From: Escherichia sp. E1V33
GTDB lineage: Bacteria; Pseudomonadota; Gammaproteobacteria; Enterobacterales; Enterobacteriaceae
Reading direction: 5' to 3'
Assembly: GCF_004211955.1 (NCBI RefSeq)
Contig: NZ_RHJI01000002.1
Coordinates: 108,602-172,601 of the forward strand
Length of the DNA: 64,000 bases
Part shown: positions 1 to 13,479 of the stretch, piece by piece
Layout of the letters: each line of letters starts with the position of its first letter
How positions within the stretch are numbered: the first letter of the stretch is position 1
Translations under genes and position numbers: made by a program
The notes under the pieces: generated by a model
The model's input: the letters and a program-made list of their open reading frames with translations, nothing else
Databases searched by the model: none
What the model was told of the DNA's origin: nothing

Positions 1-387
1 TTTGCGGCACTGAAAGAGAAAATGAGCGCCTTTCAGTTCCAGTTTGGCAAAGCGGTGAAAAGCGAAAAATGCACCGTGTTGTTTCCCTCACGCTGGCAGG
101 ATTTTGTCTGCGGTAAGGACAATGCTTTTCTCATTGGTGAAGCGGCGGGATTTATCAGCGCCAGCTCGCTGGAGGGAATTAGCTATGCGCTGGATAGCGC
201 AGACATTCTGCGTTCGGTGTTACTGAAGCAGCCAGAGAAGTGCAACGCAGCCTACTGGCGCGCCACCCGCAAACTACGTTTAAAACTCTTCGGCAAGATA
301 GTAAAAAGCCGATGCTTAACTGCACCGGCCTTGAGAAAGTGGATTATGCGCAGTGGTGTGGCGCATATTCCACAGTTGAAGGATTAG
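1..387 (+). CDS. cbrA: CbrA, FAD-dependent oxidoreductase-like protein, 3' part
   Basis: The reading frame is open from base 1, so the gene begins outside the window and only the C-terminal 128 residues are present. The part containing [20 protein letters not shown] resembles the conserved GEAAG-type FAD-contact segment of geranylgeranyl-reductase-like flavoproteins. The sequence agrees with the end of E. coli CbrA (YidS), a CreBC-regulated protein linked to colicin E2 tolerance; its substrate is unknown to me. The stop codon overlaps the stop of the convergent dgoT remnant, which is the ancestral arrangement and places the deletion scar inside dgoT rather than in cbrA. Identity rests on remembered K-12 sequence and gene order. 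Confidence 0.9.
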   Translation, partial: FAALKEKMSAFQFQFGKAVKSEKCTVLFPSRWQDFVCGKDNAFLIGEAAGFISASSLEGISYALDSADILRSVLLKQPEKCNAAYWRATRKLRLKLFGKIVKSRCLTAPALRKWIMRSGVAHIPQLKD

Positions 388-497
388 CCAACGCGCTTCA
401 CATCGCCCACCAGTAGGATGTAAGAGAGCCCGCCAATAAACGCGACGGCGGAGATATAAACCAGTGCCGGGGCGAACCCATAGCCTTGCAACAGATA
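384..497 (-). pseudogene. dgoT: 3' remnant of D-galactonate transporter gene dgoT
   Basis: On the minus strand 37 codons plus a stop read as the C-terminal end of the MFS galactonate transporter Dgo[17 protein letters not shown], then a last hydrophobic segment ending [10 protein letters not shown]. Immediately upstream of the Tyr codon (495-497) homology stops and a TAA is in frame at 498-500. The rest of dgoT and all of dgoD, dgoA, dgoK and dgoR, which in K-12 lie between cbrA and yidX, are missing. The fragment has no start and cannot be functional. Its function and origin are inferred from remembered DgoT sequence. Confidence 0.85.
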
Positions 498-632
498 TTA
501 GTCCACAAAAAAACACCTCATAAGAAAAGGTCTTATATCGGGCAGAAATCTGAAAAGGGAGATCAGGTGCTAAACAGGAGGGAAAGAAGAGTATGCTTTC
601 AATAGCTTAGCTACTCGTTTAAAGGATTAATC
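498..632. other. Deletion junction and yidX upstream region
   Basis: This 135-base stretch joins the dgoT remnant to yidX. It holds no ORF of note, no IS terminal repeat that I recognise and no clear promoter. A purine-rich run (aggagggaaagaagag) lies near 575-590, and the yidX start follows a weak AAGGA ribosome site. It is probably the original yidX leader fused to the deletion end point. Confidence 0.45.
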
Positions 633-1289
633 ATGAAGTTGAATTTTAAGGGATTTTTTAAGGCTGCCAGTTTATTCCCACTAGCACTGATGCTTTCAGG
701 CTGTATCTCGTATGCCCTGGTTTCCCATACCGCAAAGGGTACTTCAGGAAAGTATCAATCGCAGTCAGACACCATCACGGGGCTATCGCAGGCAAAAGAT
801 AGTAATGGAACAAAAGGCTATGTTTTTGTAGGGGAATCGCTGGATTACCTTATCACTGATGGTGCCGATGACATCGTTAAGATGCTCAAGGATCCAGCTC
901 TTAACAGACATAATATTCAGGTCGCTGACGACGCAAGATTTGTTTTAAATGCGGGAAAAAAGAAATTTACCGGCACAATATCACTCTATTACAACTGGAG
1001 CACAGAAGAAGAAAAAGCACGAGTGACACAATATCGTTTTGCCTGTGGTGTTCAGCACTGTACCCGGACAGTAGAAAACCTGGAGGGTACTATCCATGAG
1101 AAAAATAAAAACATGGATTACTCAAACGTAATGGCTTTCTACCACCCATTTAAAGTGCGATTTTATGAATACCATTCACCCAGTGGTATTCCGGATGGCG
1201 TTACCGCAGCATTACTGCCAGTGACCGTTACGCTAGATATTATCACTGCACCGCTGCAATTTCTGGTTGTATACGCAGTAAACCAATAA
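633..1289 (+). CDS. yidX: YidX, putative outer-membrane lipoprotein
   Basis: A 218-residue protein with a lipoprotein signal: a basic start (MKLNFKG), a hydrophobic core and the lipobox LSGC with the lipidated Cys near residue 24. The mature part is mixed polar sequence without a motif I can link to an activity. Length and sequence match K-12 YidX with a cluster of substitutions around residues 115-150. An AAGGA ribosome site lies upstream of the ATG. In K-12 it follows dgoR; here it follows the dgo deletion scar, so its transcription may have changed. Function is unknown. It converges with yidA across a shared terminator. Confidence 0.88.
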   Translation: MKLNFKGFFKAASLFPLALMLSGCISYALVSHTAKGTSGKYQSQSDTITGLSQAKDSNGTKGYVFVGESLDYLITDGADDIVKMLKDPALNRHNIQVADDARFVLNAGKKKFTGTISLYYNWSTEEEKARVTQYRFACGVQHCTRTVENLEGTIHEKNKNMDYSNVMAFYHPFKVRFYEYHSPSGIPDGVTAALLPVTVTLDIITAPLQFLVVYAVNQ

Positions 1290-1296
1290 TCAGTAA

Positions 1297-1327
1297 GCGG
1301 GCAAACGCGTTTATGCAGTTTGCCCGC
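1297..1327. terminator. Bidirectional hairpin between yidX and yidA
   Basis: The inverted repeat gcgggcaaac (1297-1306) and gtttgcccgc (1318-1327) makes a perfect 10-bp stem with an 11-base loop. It sits between two convergent genes and probably ends transcription from both sides, although there is no strong T tract. Confidence 0.75.
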
Positions 1328-1334
1328 CCACTGA

Positions 1335-2147
1335 TTAATTCAGCACATACTTTTCAATAGCAAACGCCACGCCATCTTCAAGGTTGGATTTAGTGACAAA
1401 GTTCGCCACTTCCTTCACCGAAGGAATAGCATTATCCATTGCCACACCGACGCCTGCGTATTCAATCATCGCGATGTCGTTTTCCTGATCGCCAATCGCC
1501 ATAATTTCTTCCGGTTTAATGCCCAACACGTCGGCCAGCGATTTCACGCCCGTACCCTTGTTCACGCGTTTATCGAGGATTTCGAGGAAGTACGGAGCAC
1601 TTTTCAGCACGGTATATTTCTCTTTTACTTCCTGCGGAATACGCGCGATAGCCTGGTCGAGGATGGCGGGTTCATCAATCATCATCACTTTCAGGAACTG
1701 GATATTAGGGTCCATTTTCTCCGCTTCGCAGAACACCAGCGGAATGGTGGCAACGAATGATTCATGCACCGTGTAGTAGCTGATATCGCGGTTGGCGGTG
1801 TACAGCGTTGTGCGGTCCAGTGCGTGGAAATGGGAACCGACTTCGCGAGAGAGTTTTTCCAGGAAACGGTAGTCGTCATAGCTGAGAGCGGTTTGCGCCA
1901 CGGTGCTGCCATCGGCGGCCTTCTGCACCAGCGCGCCATTGTAAGTAATGCAGTAGTCGCCTGGCTGTTCCATATGCAGCTCTTTCAGGTAGTTGTGAAC
2001 GCCTGCATAAGGGCGGCCCGTCGTTAGCACAACATTCACGCCACGGGCGCGAGCTGCGGCAATCGCATTTTTAACGGCGGGTGAAATGGTATGATCGGGC
2101 AGCAGAAGGGTGCCATCCATATCGATAGCAATGAGTTTGATAGCCAT
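1335..2147 (-). CDS. yidA: YidA, HAD-superfamily sugar phosphatase (Cof type)
   Basis: A 270-residue HAD hydrolase of the Cof/subclass IIB family. Motif I is IDMDGTLL near residue 8 (nucleophile and acid/base Asp), motif II is the TTGRP segment near residue 42, and motif IV is GDQENDIAMIEYAG near residue 217. A cap domain lies between motifs II and III. K-12 YidA hydrolyses sugar phosphates and similar small phosphoesters in vitro and is cytoplasmic. Length and sequence match K-12. It is the last gene on this strand after dnaA-dnaN-recF-gyrB-yidB, separated from yidB by about 115 bases, so it is likely transcribed separately. Confidence 0.95.
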   Translation of the reverse strand: MAIKLIAIDMDGTLLLPDHTISPAVKNAIAAARARGVNVVLTTGRPYAGVHNYLKELHMEQPGDYCITYNGALVQKAADGSTVAQTALSYDDYRFLEKLSREVGSHFHALDRTTLYTANRDISYYTVHESFVATIPLVFCEAEKMDPNIQFLKVMMIDEPAILDQAIARIPQEVKEKYTVLKSAPYFLEILDKRVNKGTGVKSLADVLGIKPEEIMAIGDQENDIAMIEYAGVGVAMDNAIPSVKEVANFVTKSNLEDGVAFAIEKYVLN

Positions 2148-2261
2148 GAGTTCCCCAGGTAGATTGGTTCCTGACCCATGCTAACGCGATTCCGCTCAAA
2201 AATCAGTACAACACCTGAGGGAAAAGGGGGATGCAACGCGCGTTGCATGCTCCCCTTTTGC

Positions 2262-2660
2262 TTAGCGGAAAAGTTTCCCTTTCAGCAGTTCCATGCCTGC
2301 GGAAAGCAGATCGTTATTGGCTTGTGGTGACACTTCGCCCTGTGGCGAGAGGGCATCAATAATCTTCGGCAATTGTTCTGCCAGCAGGCTGGAAGCCGTA
2401 CTGGTATCCACACCAAGTTTTTGCCCGAGATCGGACACCGCATTCGTGCCGAGTGCCGATTCCAGTTGCTCGCCGCTAACTGATTGATTGCCCTGTTGAT
2501 TACTCAACCAGGTTGAGAGAATGGCACCCAAGCCGCCACTTTGCAGTTTTTCCAACAGCACCTGAATGCCGCCCTGCTCCTCAACCCAACTTAAAATAGC
2601 CTGATATTTCCCCGCATCGCCTTTCAGAAAGGCACCGACAACTTCATCAAAAAGCCCCAT
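2262..2660 (-). CDS. yidB: YidB, DUF937 family protein
   Basis: A 132-residue cytoplasmic protein of the YidB/DUF937 family. I chose the ATG at 2660 (MGLFDEVVGAF), which has an AGGTGA ribosome site at normal spacing; an upstream in-frame GTG would add three residues but lies within that site. The sequence is rich in Gln, Leu and Gly with a helical C-terminal part (LLSAGMELLKGKLFR) and no catalytic motif. Its function is unknown to me. It lies downstream of gyrB but is separated by a terminator and a REP pair, so it probably has its own promoter. Confidence 0.92.
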   Translation of the reverse strand: MGLFDEVVGAFLKGDAGKYQAILSWVEEQGGIQVLLEKLQSGGLGAILSTWLSNQQGNQSVSGEQLESALGTNAVSDLGQKLGVDTSTASSLLAEQLPKIIDALSPQGEVSPQANNDLLSAGMELLKGKLFR

Positions 2661-2738
2661 GATAATCACCTGTAAAGCGTTACGTGTTGACTCAAAAAGT
2701 ATAGTTCTGTGGAATGATAATTGCGGATTGCAGGAATA

Positions 2739-2767
2739 AAAAGGGCGGAGATGATCTCCGCCCTTTT
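2739..2767 (-). terminator. Rho-independent terminator downstream of gyrB
   Basis: A 12-bp stem (aaaagggcggag / ctccgccctttt) with a 5-base loop, followed on the minus strand by a T run. It lies past the REP pair that follows gyrB and before yidB, so it should insulate yidB from the dnaA-gyrB transcript. Confidence 0.8.
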
Positions 2768-2780
2768 CTTATAGCTTCTT

Positions 2781-2878
2781 GCCGGATGCGGCGTTAACGC
2801 CTTATCCGGCCTACAAAATCATGCAAATTCAATACATTGCAGGAGTCTCGTAGGCCTGATAAGCGTAGCGCATCAGGC
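2781..2878. repeat. REP/BIME pair downstream of gyrB
   Basis: Two imperfect palindromes of the enterobacterial REP type: gccggatgcggcg...ccttatccggc (2781-2810) and gcctgataagcgtagcgcatcaggc (2854-2878). The first is the GCCGGATGCGGCG type and the second the GCCTGATGCGCTACGC type, forming a mixed BIME. Elements like this downstream of gyrB may affect mRNA 3' stability, and some BIMEs are DNA gyrase sites in E. coli. Confidence 0.85.
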
Positions 2879-2899
2879 ACGCTCGCATGGTTTACGCCA

Positions 2900-6415
<3,516 letters not shown>

Positions 6416-6416
<1 letters not shown>

Positions 6417-7516
6417 TACAGTCTCATTGGCATGACAACATAGGCAGCCGACTGTGATGCGGCATCTTCAATCTGCACGCTGGAAACCGAATCGGTCAGC
6501 ATCATGCGCACGTTTTCGCATTTCAGCGCGTTGAGAACATCCAGCACATAGCTGACGTTGAAGCCGATTTCCATCTCCGCACCGCTATAGGTAACGTCGA
6601 GGATCTCTTCCGCTTCTTCCTGTTCCGGGTTGTTGGCGGTAATTTTCAGCTGGTTTTCGCTGACATACAGACGCACGCCGCGGAATTTCTCGTTAGAGAG
6701 AATTGCCGCACGAGCAAACGCCTGCTTGAGCAGATCACAGCCTGCTTCCAGATGTTTGTCAGGGTTCTTCGGCAGAACGCGGCGGTAATCTGGGAAGCGA
6801 CCATCAACCAGTTTGGAAGTGAAGATAAAGTCGCCTACGTGGGCGCGAATATTGTTGCTACCAATCTGCACGCGCAGCGGATTATCGCCGCCGTCGAGCA
6901 TACGCATTAGTTCAATCACGCCTTTACGCGGTACGATCACCGAATGGCTCGGCAAAGACTGACCAATTGGCATGGAGCAGACCGCCAGGCGGTGGCCGTC
7001 GGTTGCCACGGTACGCAGTTCTTCACCTTCGGTTTCGAACAGCATACCGTTTAAGTAATAGCGAACATCCTGATGCGCCATAGAAAACTGGGTCGCTTCA
7101 ATCAGACGCTTCATCGTCGCCTGCGGCAGGGTAAATTCGACTTCGCTCTGCCAGTCATCGAGATTCGGGAAATCTGCCGCTGGCAGGGTAGAAAGCGAAA
7201 AACGGCTACGCCCGGAGCGTACCAGCATCCGCTCACCTTCCAGTTGCACGGCGATTTCAGCACCTTCAGGCAGACCACGGCAGATATCAAAGAATTTGCG
7301 CGCCGGAACGGTCGTCGCCCCTGGTTCATGCGGCTGAACCAGCGCAACACGTGCCACCATTTCCATCTCGAGATCAGTACCGGTCAGCGACAACGTACCG
7401 TCAGCAACCTGTAACAGCAGATTACCGAGAATCGGTAGCGTAGGACGACCACCTAACGGACCGCTCACCTGTTGTAGCGGTTTTAATAAATGCTCACGTT
7501 CTACGGTAAATTTCAT
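6416..7516 (-). CDS. dnaN: DNA polymerase III beta sliding clamp
   Basis: A 366-residue protein with three repeated clamp domains; the head-to-tail dimer encircles DNA and tethers Pol III, other polymerases, MutS and Hda. The N-terminus [21 protein letters not shown] and C-terminus AYVVMPMRL, part of the peptide-binding pocket, are intact. It starts 4 bases after the dnaA stop and its own stop overlaps recF, fitting a coupled operon. No deviation from the E. coli clamp is apparent. Confidence 0.98.
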
Positions 7517-7520
7517 AGGT

Positions 7521-8921
7521 TTACGATGACAATGTTCTGATTAAATTAGAGAAATCTTCTTTGATATCGTGGCTCTCTTCACGTAACTGCTCGATCTTAC
7601 GGCAGGCATGAAGCACCGTTGTATGATCACGACCACCAAACGCATCGCCAATCTCCGGCAGACTGTGGTTAGTCAGCTCTTTCGCCAGCGCCATCGCCAT
7701 CTGGCGTGGACGCGCTACCGAGCGAGAACGACGCTTAGAAAGGAGATCCGCGACTTTGATCTTGTAGTACTCCGCCACCGTCTTCTGAATATTGTCGATG
7801 GTGACCAGTTTTTCCTGCAATGCCAGCAAGTCGCGCAGCGCCTCACGCACGAAGTCGATGGTGATCGCCCGTCCGGTAAAGTTGGCGTTAGCAATAACGC
7901 GGTTCAGCGCCCCTTCCAACTCACGTACGTTAGATCGTAGACGCTTGGCGATAAAGAACGCCACTTCGCCCGGCAAACGAATGTCGTTTTCGTCTGCCTT
8001 TTTCATCAGGATCGCCACGCGGGTTTCCAACTCTGGCGGTTCGATCGCCACAGTCAGTCCCCAGCCGAAGCGGGATTTCAAACGATCCTCGACGCCGTTG
8101 ATCTCTTTCGGATAGCGATCCGATGTGAGGATGATCTGCTGATTACCTTCCAGCAGGGCGTTAAAGGTATGGAAAAACTCTTCCTGGGATCGTTCTTTAT
8201 TGGCGAAAAACTGAATATCGTCGATCAGCAGCGCATCAACGGAACGGTAGTAGCGTTTAAACTCTTCGATCGCATTGTTTTGCAGGGCTTTTACCATGTC
8301 CTGAACAAAGCGCTCGGAGTGCATATAAACCACTTTGGCATTCGGCTTGCGCGCCATAATGCCGTTACCCACCGCATGCAGCAGGTGAGTTTTACCCAGC
8401 CCCGTGCCGCCATAAAGGAACAGCGGGTTATAGGCGCCGCCCGGGTTGTCTGCCACCTGGCGAGCCGCCGCGCGCGCCAGTTGGTTAGATTTACCTTCGA
8501 CGAAGTTATCAAACGTATGTTTAACGTTGACGTTGGAACGATAGGTCGGTTCTGCCGGAGCCGGAACGTTATCCCAGCCTGAGCGCGCCGCAGGCGCAGC
8601 ACGTTGTGGCTGCACCTGCGCTGCCTGAGCGGGTGCAACTGTATTGCTGGCAGGGACTTTCAGCGTTTGTGTCACGGGCTTTGTGCCCACTTCAAAACGC
8701 AACTGTGGGGCATCCGCTCCGCAGAAACTGGTTAGCAGTCCATTGATATTATTAAGGTACTTGTCCCTTACCCAATCGAGGACAAAACGGTTTGGCGCGT
8801 ACAAGGCCAGCGTGTTATCGCTCAGTTCCGCCTGCAATGGGCGTATCCACATACTGAATTCTGTGGCTGGTAACTCATCCTGCAATCGGGCAAGACACTG
8901 CTGCCAAAGCGAAAGTGACAC
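7521..8921 (-). CDS. dnaA: Chromosomal replication initiator DnaA
   Basis: DnaA of 466 residues from a GTG start at 8921 ([13 protein letters not shown]). An upstream in-frame GTG adding four residues is not used in E. coli. Domain I (about 1-85) binds DiaA and DnaB. Domain III has Walker [10 protein letters not shown] near 171, Walker [10 protein letters not shown] and the sensor regions. Domain IV has the DNA-recognition motif [16 protein letters not shown] near 430. The domain II linker (about 86-120) reads [20 protein letters not shown] and is one residue shorter than, and clearly different from, the K-12 linker I remember; the folded domains are essentially identical. It is followed closely by dnaN and is autoregulated through a DnaA box upstream. 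Confidence 0.98.
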   Translation of the reverse strand: MSLSLWQQCLARLQDELPATEFSMWIRPLQAELSDNTLALYAPNRFVLDWVRDKYLNNINGLLTSFCGADAPQLRFEVGTKPVTQTLKVPASNTVAPAQAAQVQPQRAAPAARSGWDNVPAPAEPTYRSNVNVKHTFDNFVEGKSNQLARAAARQVADNPGGAYNPLFLYGGTGLGKTHLLHAVGNGIMARKPNAKVVYMHSERFVQDMVKALQNNAIEEFKRYYRSVDALLIDDIQFFANKERSQEEFFHTFNALLEGNQQIILTSDRYPKEINGVEDRLKSRFGWGLTVAIEPPELETRVAILMKKADENDIRLPGEVAFFIAKRLRSNVRELEGALNRVIANANFTGRAITIDFVREALRDLLALQEKLVTIDNIQKTVAEYYKIKVADLLSKRRSRSVARPRQMAMALAKELTNHSLPEIGDAFGGRDHTTVLHACRKIEQLREESHDIKEDFSNLIRTLSS

Positions 8922-9668
<747 letters not shown>

Positions 9669-9684
9669 TATAGCTAACCCCTGC

Positions 9685-10044
9685 GTGGTTAAGCTCGCAT
9701 TTCCCAGGGAGTTACGTTTGTTAACTCCCAGTCAATTCACATTCGTCTTCCAGCAGCCACAACGGGCTGGCACGCCGCAAATTACCATTCTCGGCCGCCT
9801 GAATTCGCTGGGGCATCCCCGTATCGGTCTTACAGTCGCCAAGAAAAACGTTCGACGCGCCCATGAACGCAATCGGATTAAACGTCTGACGCGTGAAAGC
9901 TTCCGTCTGCGCCAACATGAACTCCCGGCTATGGATTTCGTGGTGGTGGCGAAAAAAGGGGTTGCCGACCTCGATAACCGTGCTCTCTCGGAAGCGTTGG
10001 AAAAATTATGGCGCCGCCACTGTCGCCTGGCTCGCGGGTCCTGA
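9685..10044 (+). CDS. rnpA: Ribonuclease P protein component
   Basis: A 119-residue basic protein from a GTG start ([18 protein letters not shown]). The conserved RNR motif region ([13 protein letters not shown] near residues 60-72) contacts the RNase P RNA and the tRNA leader. It pairs with the M1 RNA (rnpB, elsewhere) to mature tRNA 5' ends. The last 37 bases overlap yidD in another frame, as in other gamma-proteobacteria, so the two are probably translationally coupled. Confidence 0.98.
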
Positions 10045-10265
10045 TAGCCCTCATTCGGGTCTATCAACGCCTGATTAGTCCGCTACTCGGGCCGCATTGT
10101 CGTTTCACTCCAACCTGTTCAAGCTACGGAATTGAGGCATTGCGCAGGTTTGGAGTGATAAAAGGCAGTTGGTTGACGGTGAAACGCGTATTAAAATGCC
10201 ACCCTTTACACCCTGGTGGTGACGATCCCGTCCCGCCCGGACCATTTGATACCAGAGAACACTAA
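10008..10265 (+). CDS. yidD: YidD, membrane protein insertion efficiency factor
   Basis: An 85-residue protein of the YidD family: an amphipathic N-terminal helix ([17 protein letters not shown]) and the family motif [15 protein letters not shown], then [14 protein letters not shown]. It associates with the inner membrane and assists YidC-dependent insertion. It overlaps the end of rnpA and ends 2 bases before yidC, the conserved gene order that supports this role. The overlap leaves the ATG at 10008 as the clear start. Confidence 0.96.
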
Positions 10266-10267
10266 CG

Positions 10268-11914
10268 ATGGATTCGCAACGCAATCTTTTAGTCATCGCT
10301 TTGCTGTTCGTGTCTTTCATGATCTGGCAAGCCTGGGAGCAGGATAAAAATCCGCAACCTCAAGCTCAACAGACCACGCAGACAACGACCACCGCAGCGG
10401 GTAGCGCCGCCGACCAGGGCGTACCGGCCAGTGGCCAGGGGAAACTGATTTCTGTTAAGACCGACGTGCTTGATCTGACCATCAACACCCGTGGTGGTGA
10501 TGTTGAACAGGCTCTGCTGCCGGCTTACCCGAAAGAGCTGAACTCTACCCAGCCGTTCCAGCTGCTGGAAACTTCACCGCAGTTTATTTATCAGGCACAG
10601 AGCGGTCTGACCGGTCGTGATGGCCCGGATAACCCGGCTAACGGCCCGCGTCCGCTGTATAACGTTGAAAAAGACGCTTATGTGTTGGCTGAAGGCCAAA
10701 ACGAACTGCAGGTGCCGATGACGTATACCGACGCGGCAGGCAACACGTTTACCAAAACGTTTGTCCTGAAACGCGGTGATTACGCTGTCAACGTCAACTA
10801 CAACGTGCAGAACGCTGGCGAGAAACCGCTGGAGATCTCCACCTTTGGTCAGTTGAAGCAATCCATCACTCTGCCACCGCATCTCGACACCGGAAGCAGC
10901 AACTTTGCGCTGCACACCTTCCGTGGCGCGGCGTACTCCACGCCTGACGAGAAGTACGAGAAATACAAGTTCGATACCATTGCCGATAACGAAAACCTGA
11001 ACATCTCTTCAAAAGGTGGTTGGGTGGCGATGCTGCAACAGTATTTCGCGACTGCGTGGATCCCACATAACGACGGCACCAACAACTTCTACACCGCTAA
11101 TCTGGGTAATGGCATCGCCGCTATCGGCTACAAGTCTCAGCCGGTACTGGTTCAGCCTGGCCAGACTGGCGCGATGAACAGCACCCTGTGGGTTGGCCCG
11201 GAAATCCAGGACAAAATGGCAGCTGTTGCTCCGCACCTGGATCTGACCGTTGATTACGGTTGGTTGTGGTTCATCTCTCAGCCGCTGTTCAAACTGCTGA
11301 AATGGATCCATAGCTTTGTAGGTAACTGGGGCTTCTCCATTATCATCATCACCTTTATCGTTCGTGGCATCATGTACCCGCTGACCAAAGCGCAGTACAC
11401 CTCCATGGCGAAGATGCGGATGCTGCAGCCGAAGATTCAGGCTATGCGTGAGCGTCTGGGCGATGACAAACAGCGTATCAGCCAGGAAATGATGGCGCTG
11501 TACAAAGCTGAGAAGGTTAACCCGCTGGGCGGCTGCTTCCCGCTGCTGATCCAGATGCCAATCTTCCTGGCGTTGTACTACATGCTGATGGGTTCCGTTG
11601 AACTGCGTCAGGCGCCGTTCGCACTGTGGATCCACGACCTGTCTGCACAGGACCCGTACTACATCCTGCCGATCCTGATGGGCGTAACGATGTTCTTCAT
11701 TCAGAAGATGTCGCCGACCACTGTGACCGACCCGATGCAGCAGAAGATCATGACCTTTATGCCGGTCATCTTCACCGTGTTCTTCCTGTGGTTCCCGTCA
11801 GGTCTGGTGCTGTACTATATCGTCAGCAACCTGGTAACCATTATCCAGCAGCAGTTGATTTACCGTGGTCTGGAAAAACGTGGCCTGCATAGCCGCGAGA
11901 AGAAAAAATCCTGA
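10268..11914 (+). CDS. yidC: Membrane protein insertase YidC
   Basis: A 548-residue inner-membrane insertase. A signal-anchor (residues about 5-23, [17 protein letters not shown]) is followed by a large periplasmic beta domain to about 340. The conserved five-helix Oxa1 core follows, with the hydrophilic-groove Arg in the [14 protein letters not shown] segment near 366, and a basic tail (REKKKS). It inserts proteins such as the Fo c subunit and phage coats, alone or with SecYEG. It is the last gene of the rpmH-rnpA-yidD-yidC run and is followed by a terminator. Confidence 0.98.
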
Positions 11915-11936
11915 TTCGGTGAGTTTTCGCTAAAAT

Positions 11937-11964
11937 AAGGGCGGTCAGTTGACCGCCTTTTTTC
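11937..11964 (+). terminator. Terminator after yidC
   Basis: The self-complementary ggcggtca/tgaccgcc with a minimal loop is followed by a T tract (cctttttt). It lies 23 bases after the yidC stop, before mnmE. Confidence 0.8.
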
Positions 11965-11973
11965 TTTTCGTAG

Positions 11974-11998
11974 GGCGGATAAGCACAGCGCATCCGCC
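11974..11998. repeat. Short REP-like palindrome upstream of mnmE
   Basis: ggcggataag...catccgcc is an imperfect palindrome of the REP type, in the yidC-mnmE intergenic space 21 bases before the mnmE start. Confidence 0.6.
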
Positions 11999-12019
11999 AA
12001 ACAAAGCAACAGGAACATC

Positions 12020-13384
12020 ATGAGCGATAATGACACTATCGTAGCCCAGGCCACGCCTCCAGGACGTGGCGGCGTTGGCATCCTGCGCATCTCCGGCCTC
12101 AAAGCACGCGAAGTTGCCGAAACCGTGCTGGGTAAACTGCCTAAGCCGCGCTACGCCGACTATTTGCCATTTAAAGACGCAGACGGCAGCGTGCTCGATC
12201 AGGGGATTGCGCTATGGTTCCCTGGCCCGAACTCGTTCACCGGCGAAGATGTGCTGGAACTGCAAGGTCATGGCGGTCCGGTGATCCTCGACCTGCTGTT
12301 AAAACGTATTCTGACCATTCCAGGCCTGCGGATTGCCCGCCCTGGCGAGTTTTCAGAACGCGCGTTTCTTAACGATAAACTCGATTTAGCCCAGGCCGAA
12401 GCGATTGCTGATCTGATCGATGCCAGCTCGGAACAGGCGGCCCGTTCGGCGCTTAATTCGCTGCAAGGCGCGTTCTCCGCACGGGTTAATCATCTGGTAG
12501 AAGCCCTCACCCACTTGCGCATTTACGTCGAAGCGGCGATTGATTTCCCCGATGAAGAGATCGATTTCCTCTCCGACGGAAAAATTGAAGCCCAGCTCAA
12601 TGACGTGATTGCCGATCTCGACGCGGTACGCGCCGAAGCTCGTCAGGGCAGTTTGTTGCGCGAAGGGATGAAAGTAGTGATTGCCGGGCGTCCTAACGCC
12701 GGTAAATCTAGCCTGTTAAACGCGCTGGCGGGCCGTGAAGCGGCAATCGTGACAGATATCGCCGGAACCACGCGTGATGTGCTGCGTGAGCATATCCACA
12801 TTGACGGGATGCCGCTGCATATCATCGACACCGCCGGATTACGCGAAGCCAGCGACGAAGTGGAACGTATTGGTATCGAGCGCGCGTGGCAGGAAATTGA
12901 ACAAGCCGACCGCGTGTTATTTATGGTCGATGGCACCACCACGGATGCCGTTGATCCGGCAGAGATCTGGCCGGAATTTATCGCCCGTCTGCCAGCGAAA
13001 CTGCCGATCACCGTGGTGCGCAATAAAGCCGATATCACCGGCGAAACGCTGGGAATGAGTGAAGTGAACGGTCATGCGTTGATTCGTCTGTCTGCAAGGA
13101 CTGGCGAAGGCGTAGATGTGTTGCGTAACCATCTCAAACAGAGCATGGGCTTTGACACCAATATGGAAGGCGGCTTCCTGGCGCGTCGTCGCCACTTACA
13201 GGCGCTGGAACAGGCAGCGGAGCATTTGCAACAGGGCAAAGCGCAACTGTTAGGTGCCTGGGCGGGCGAGCTGCTGGCGGAAGAGTTGCGCTTGGCACAG
13301 CAGAACTTAAGCGAAATCACCGGGGAATTTACGTCTGACGACCTGCTGGGGCGGATTTTCTCCAGCTTCTGTATCGGTAAGTAA
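12020..13384 (+). CDS. mnmE: tRNA modification GTPase MnmE
   Basis: A 454-residue protein with an N-terminal tetrahydrofolate-binding domain, a helical domain and an inserted G domain. G1 is [12 protein letters not shown] near residue 222, G2 includes TTRDV, G3 is DTAG near 270 and G4 is NKAD near 335. The C-terminal CIGK carries the conserved Cys. With MnmG, also encoded here (46104-47993), it installs carboxymethylaminomethyl at U34 of certain tRNAs. In K-12 the tna operon follows; here a hairpin and the tna deletion junction follow. Confidence 0.98.
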
Positions 13385-13394
13385 CCGCGATTAC

Positions 13395-13426
13395 GAAGCC
13401 GCATTCTGACTGTCAGATGCGGCTTC
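13395..13426 (+). terminator. Hairpin downstream of mnmE
   Basis: A perfect 10-bp stem gaagccgcat / atgcggcttc with inner bases (ctgac/gtcag) that can extend pairing. It lies just after the mnmE stop. There is no T run directly after it, so termination may be partial. Confidence 0.7.
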
Positions 13427-13479
13427 GCTTCATTGTTAGCACTCCTGTTATTCCTCAATCCTTTTTTTAAACATTAAAA

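Noticed and set aside
498..632. Possible IS remnant at the dgo scar
   Set aside because: No terminal inverted repeat, target duplication or transposase fragment could be recognised.
2781..2878. CRISPR-like repeated palindromes (also at 15512-15609 and 23965-24028)
   Set aside because: They are REP/BIME elements in ones and twos with irregular spacing, without spacers or cas genes.
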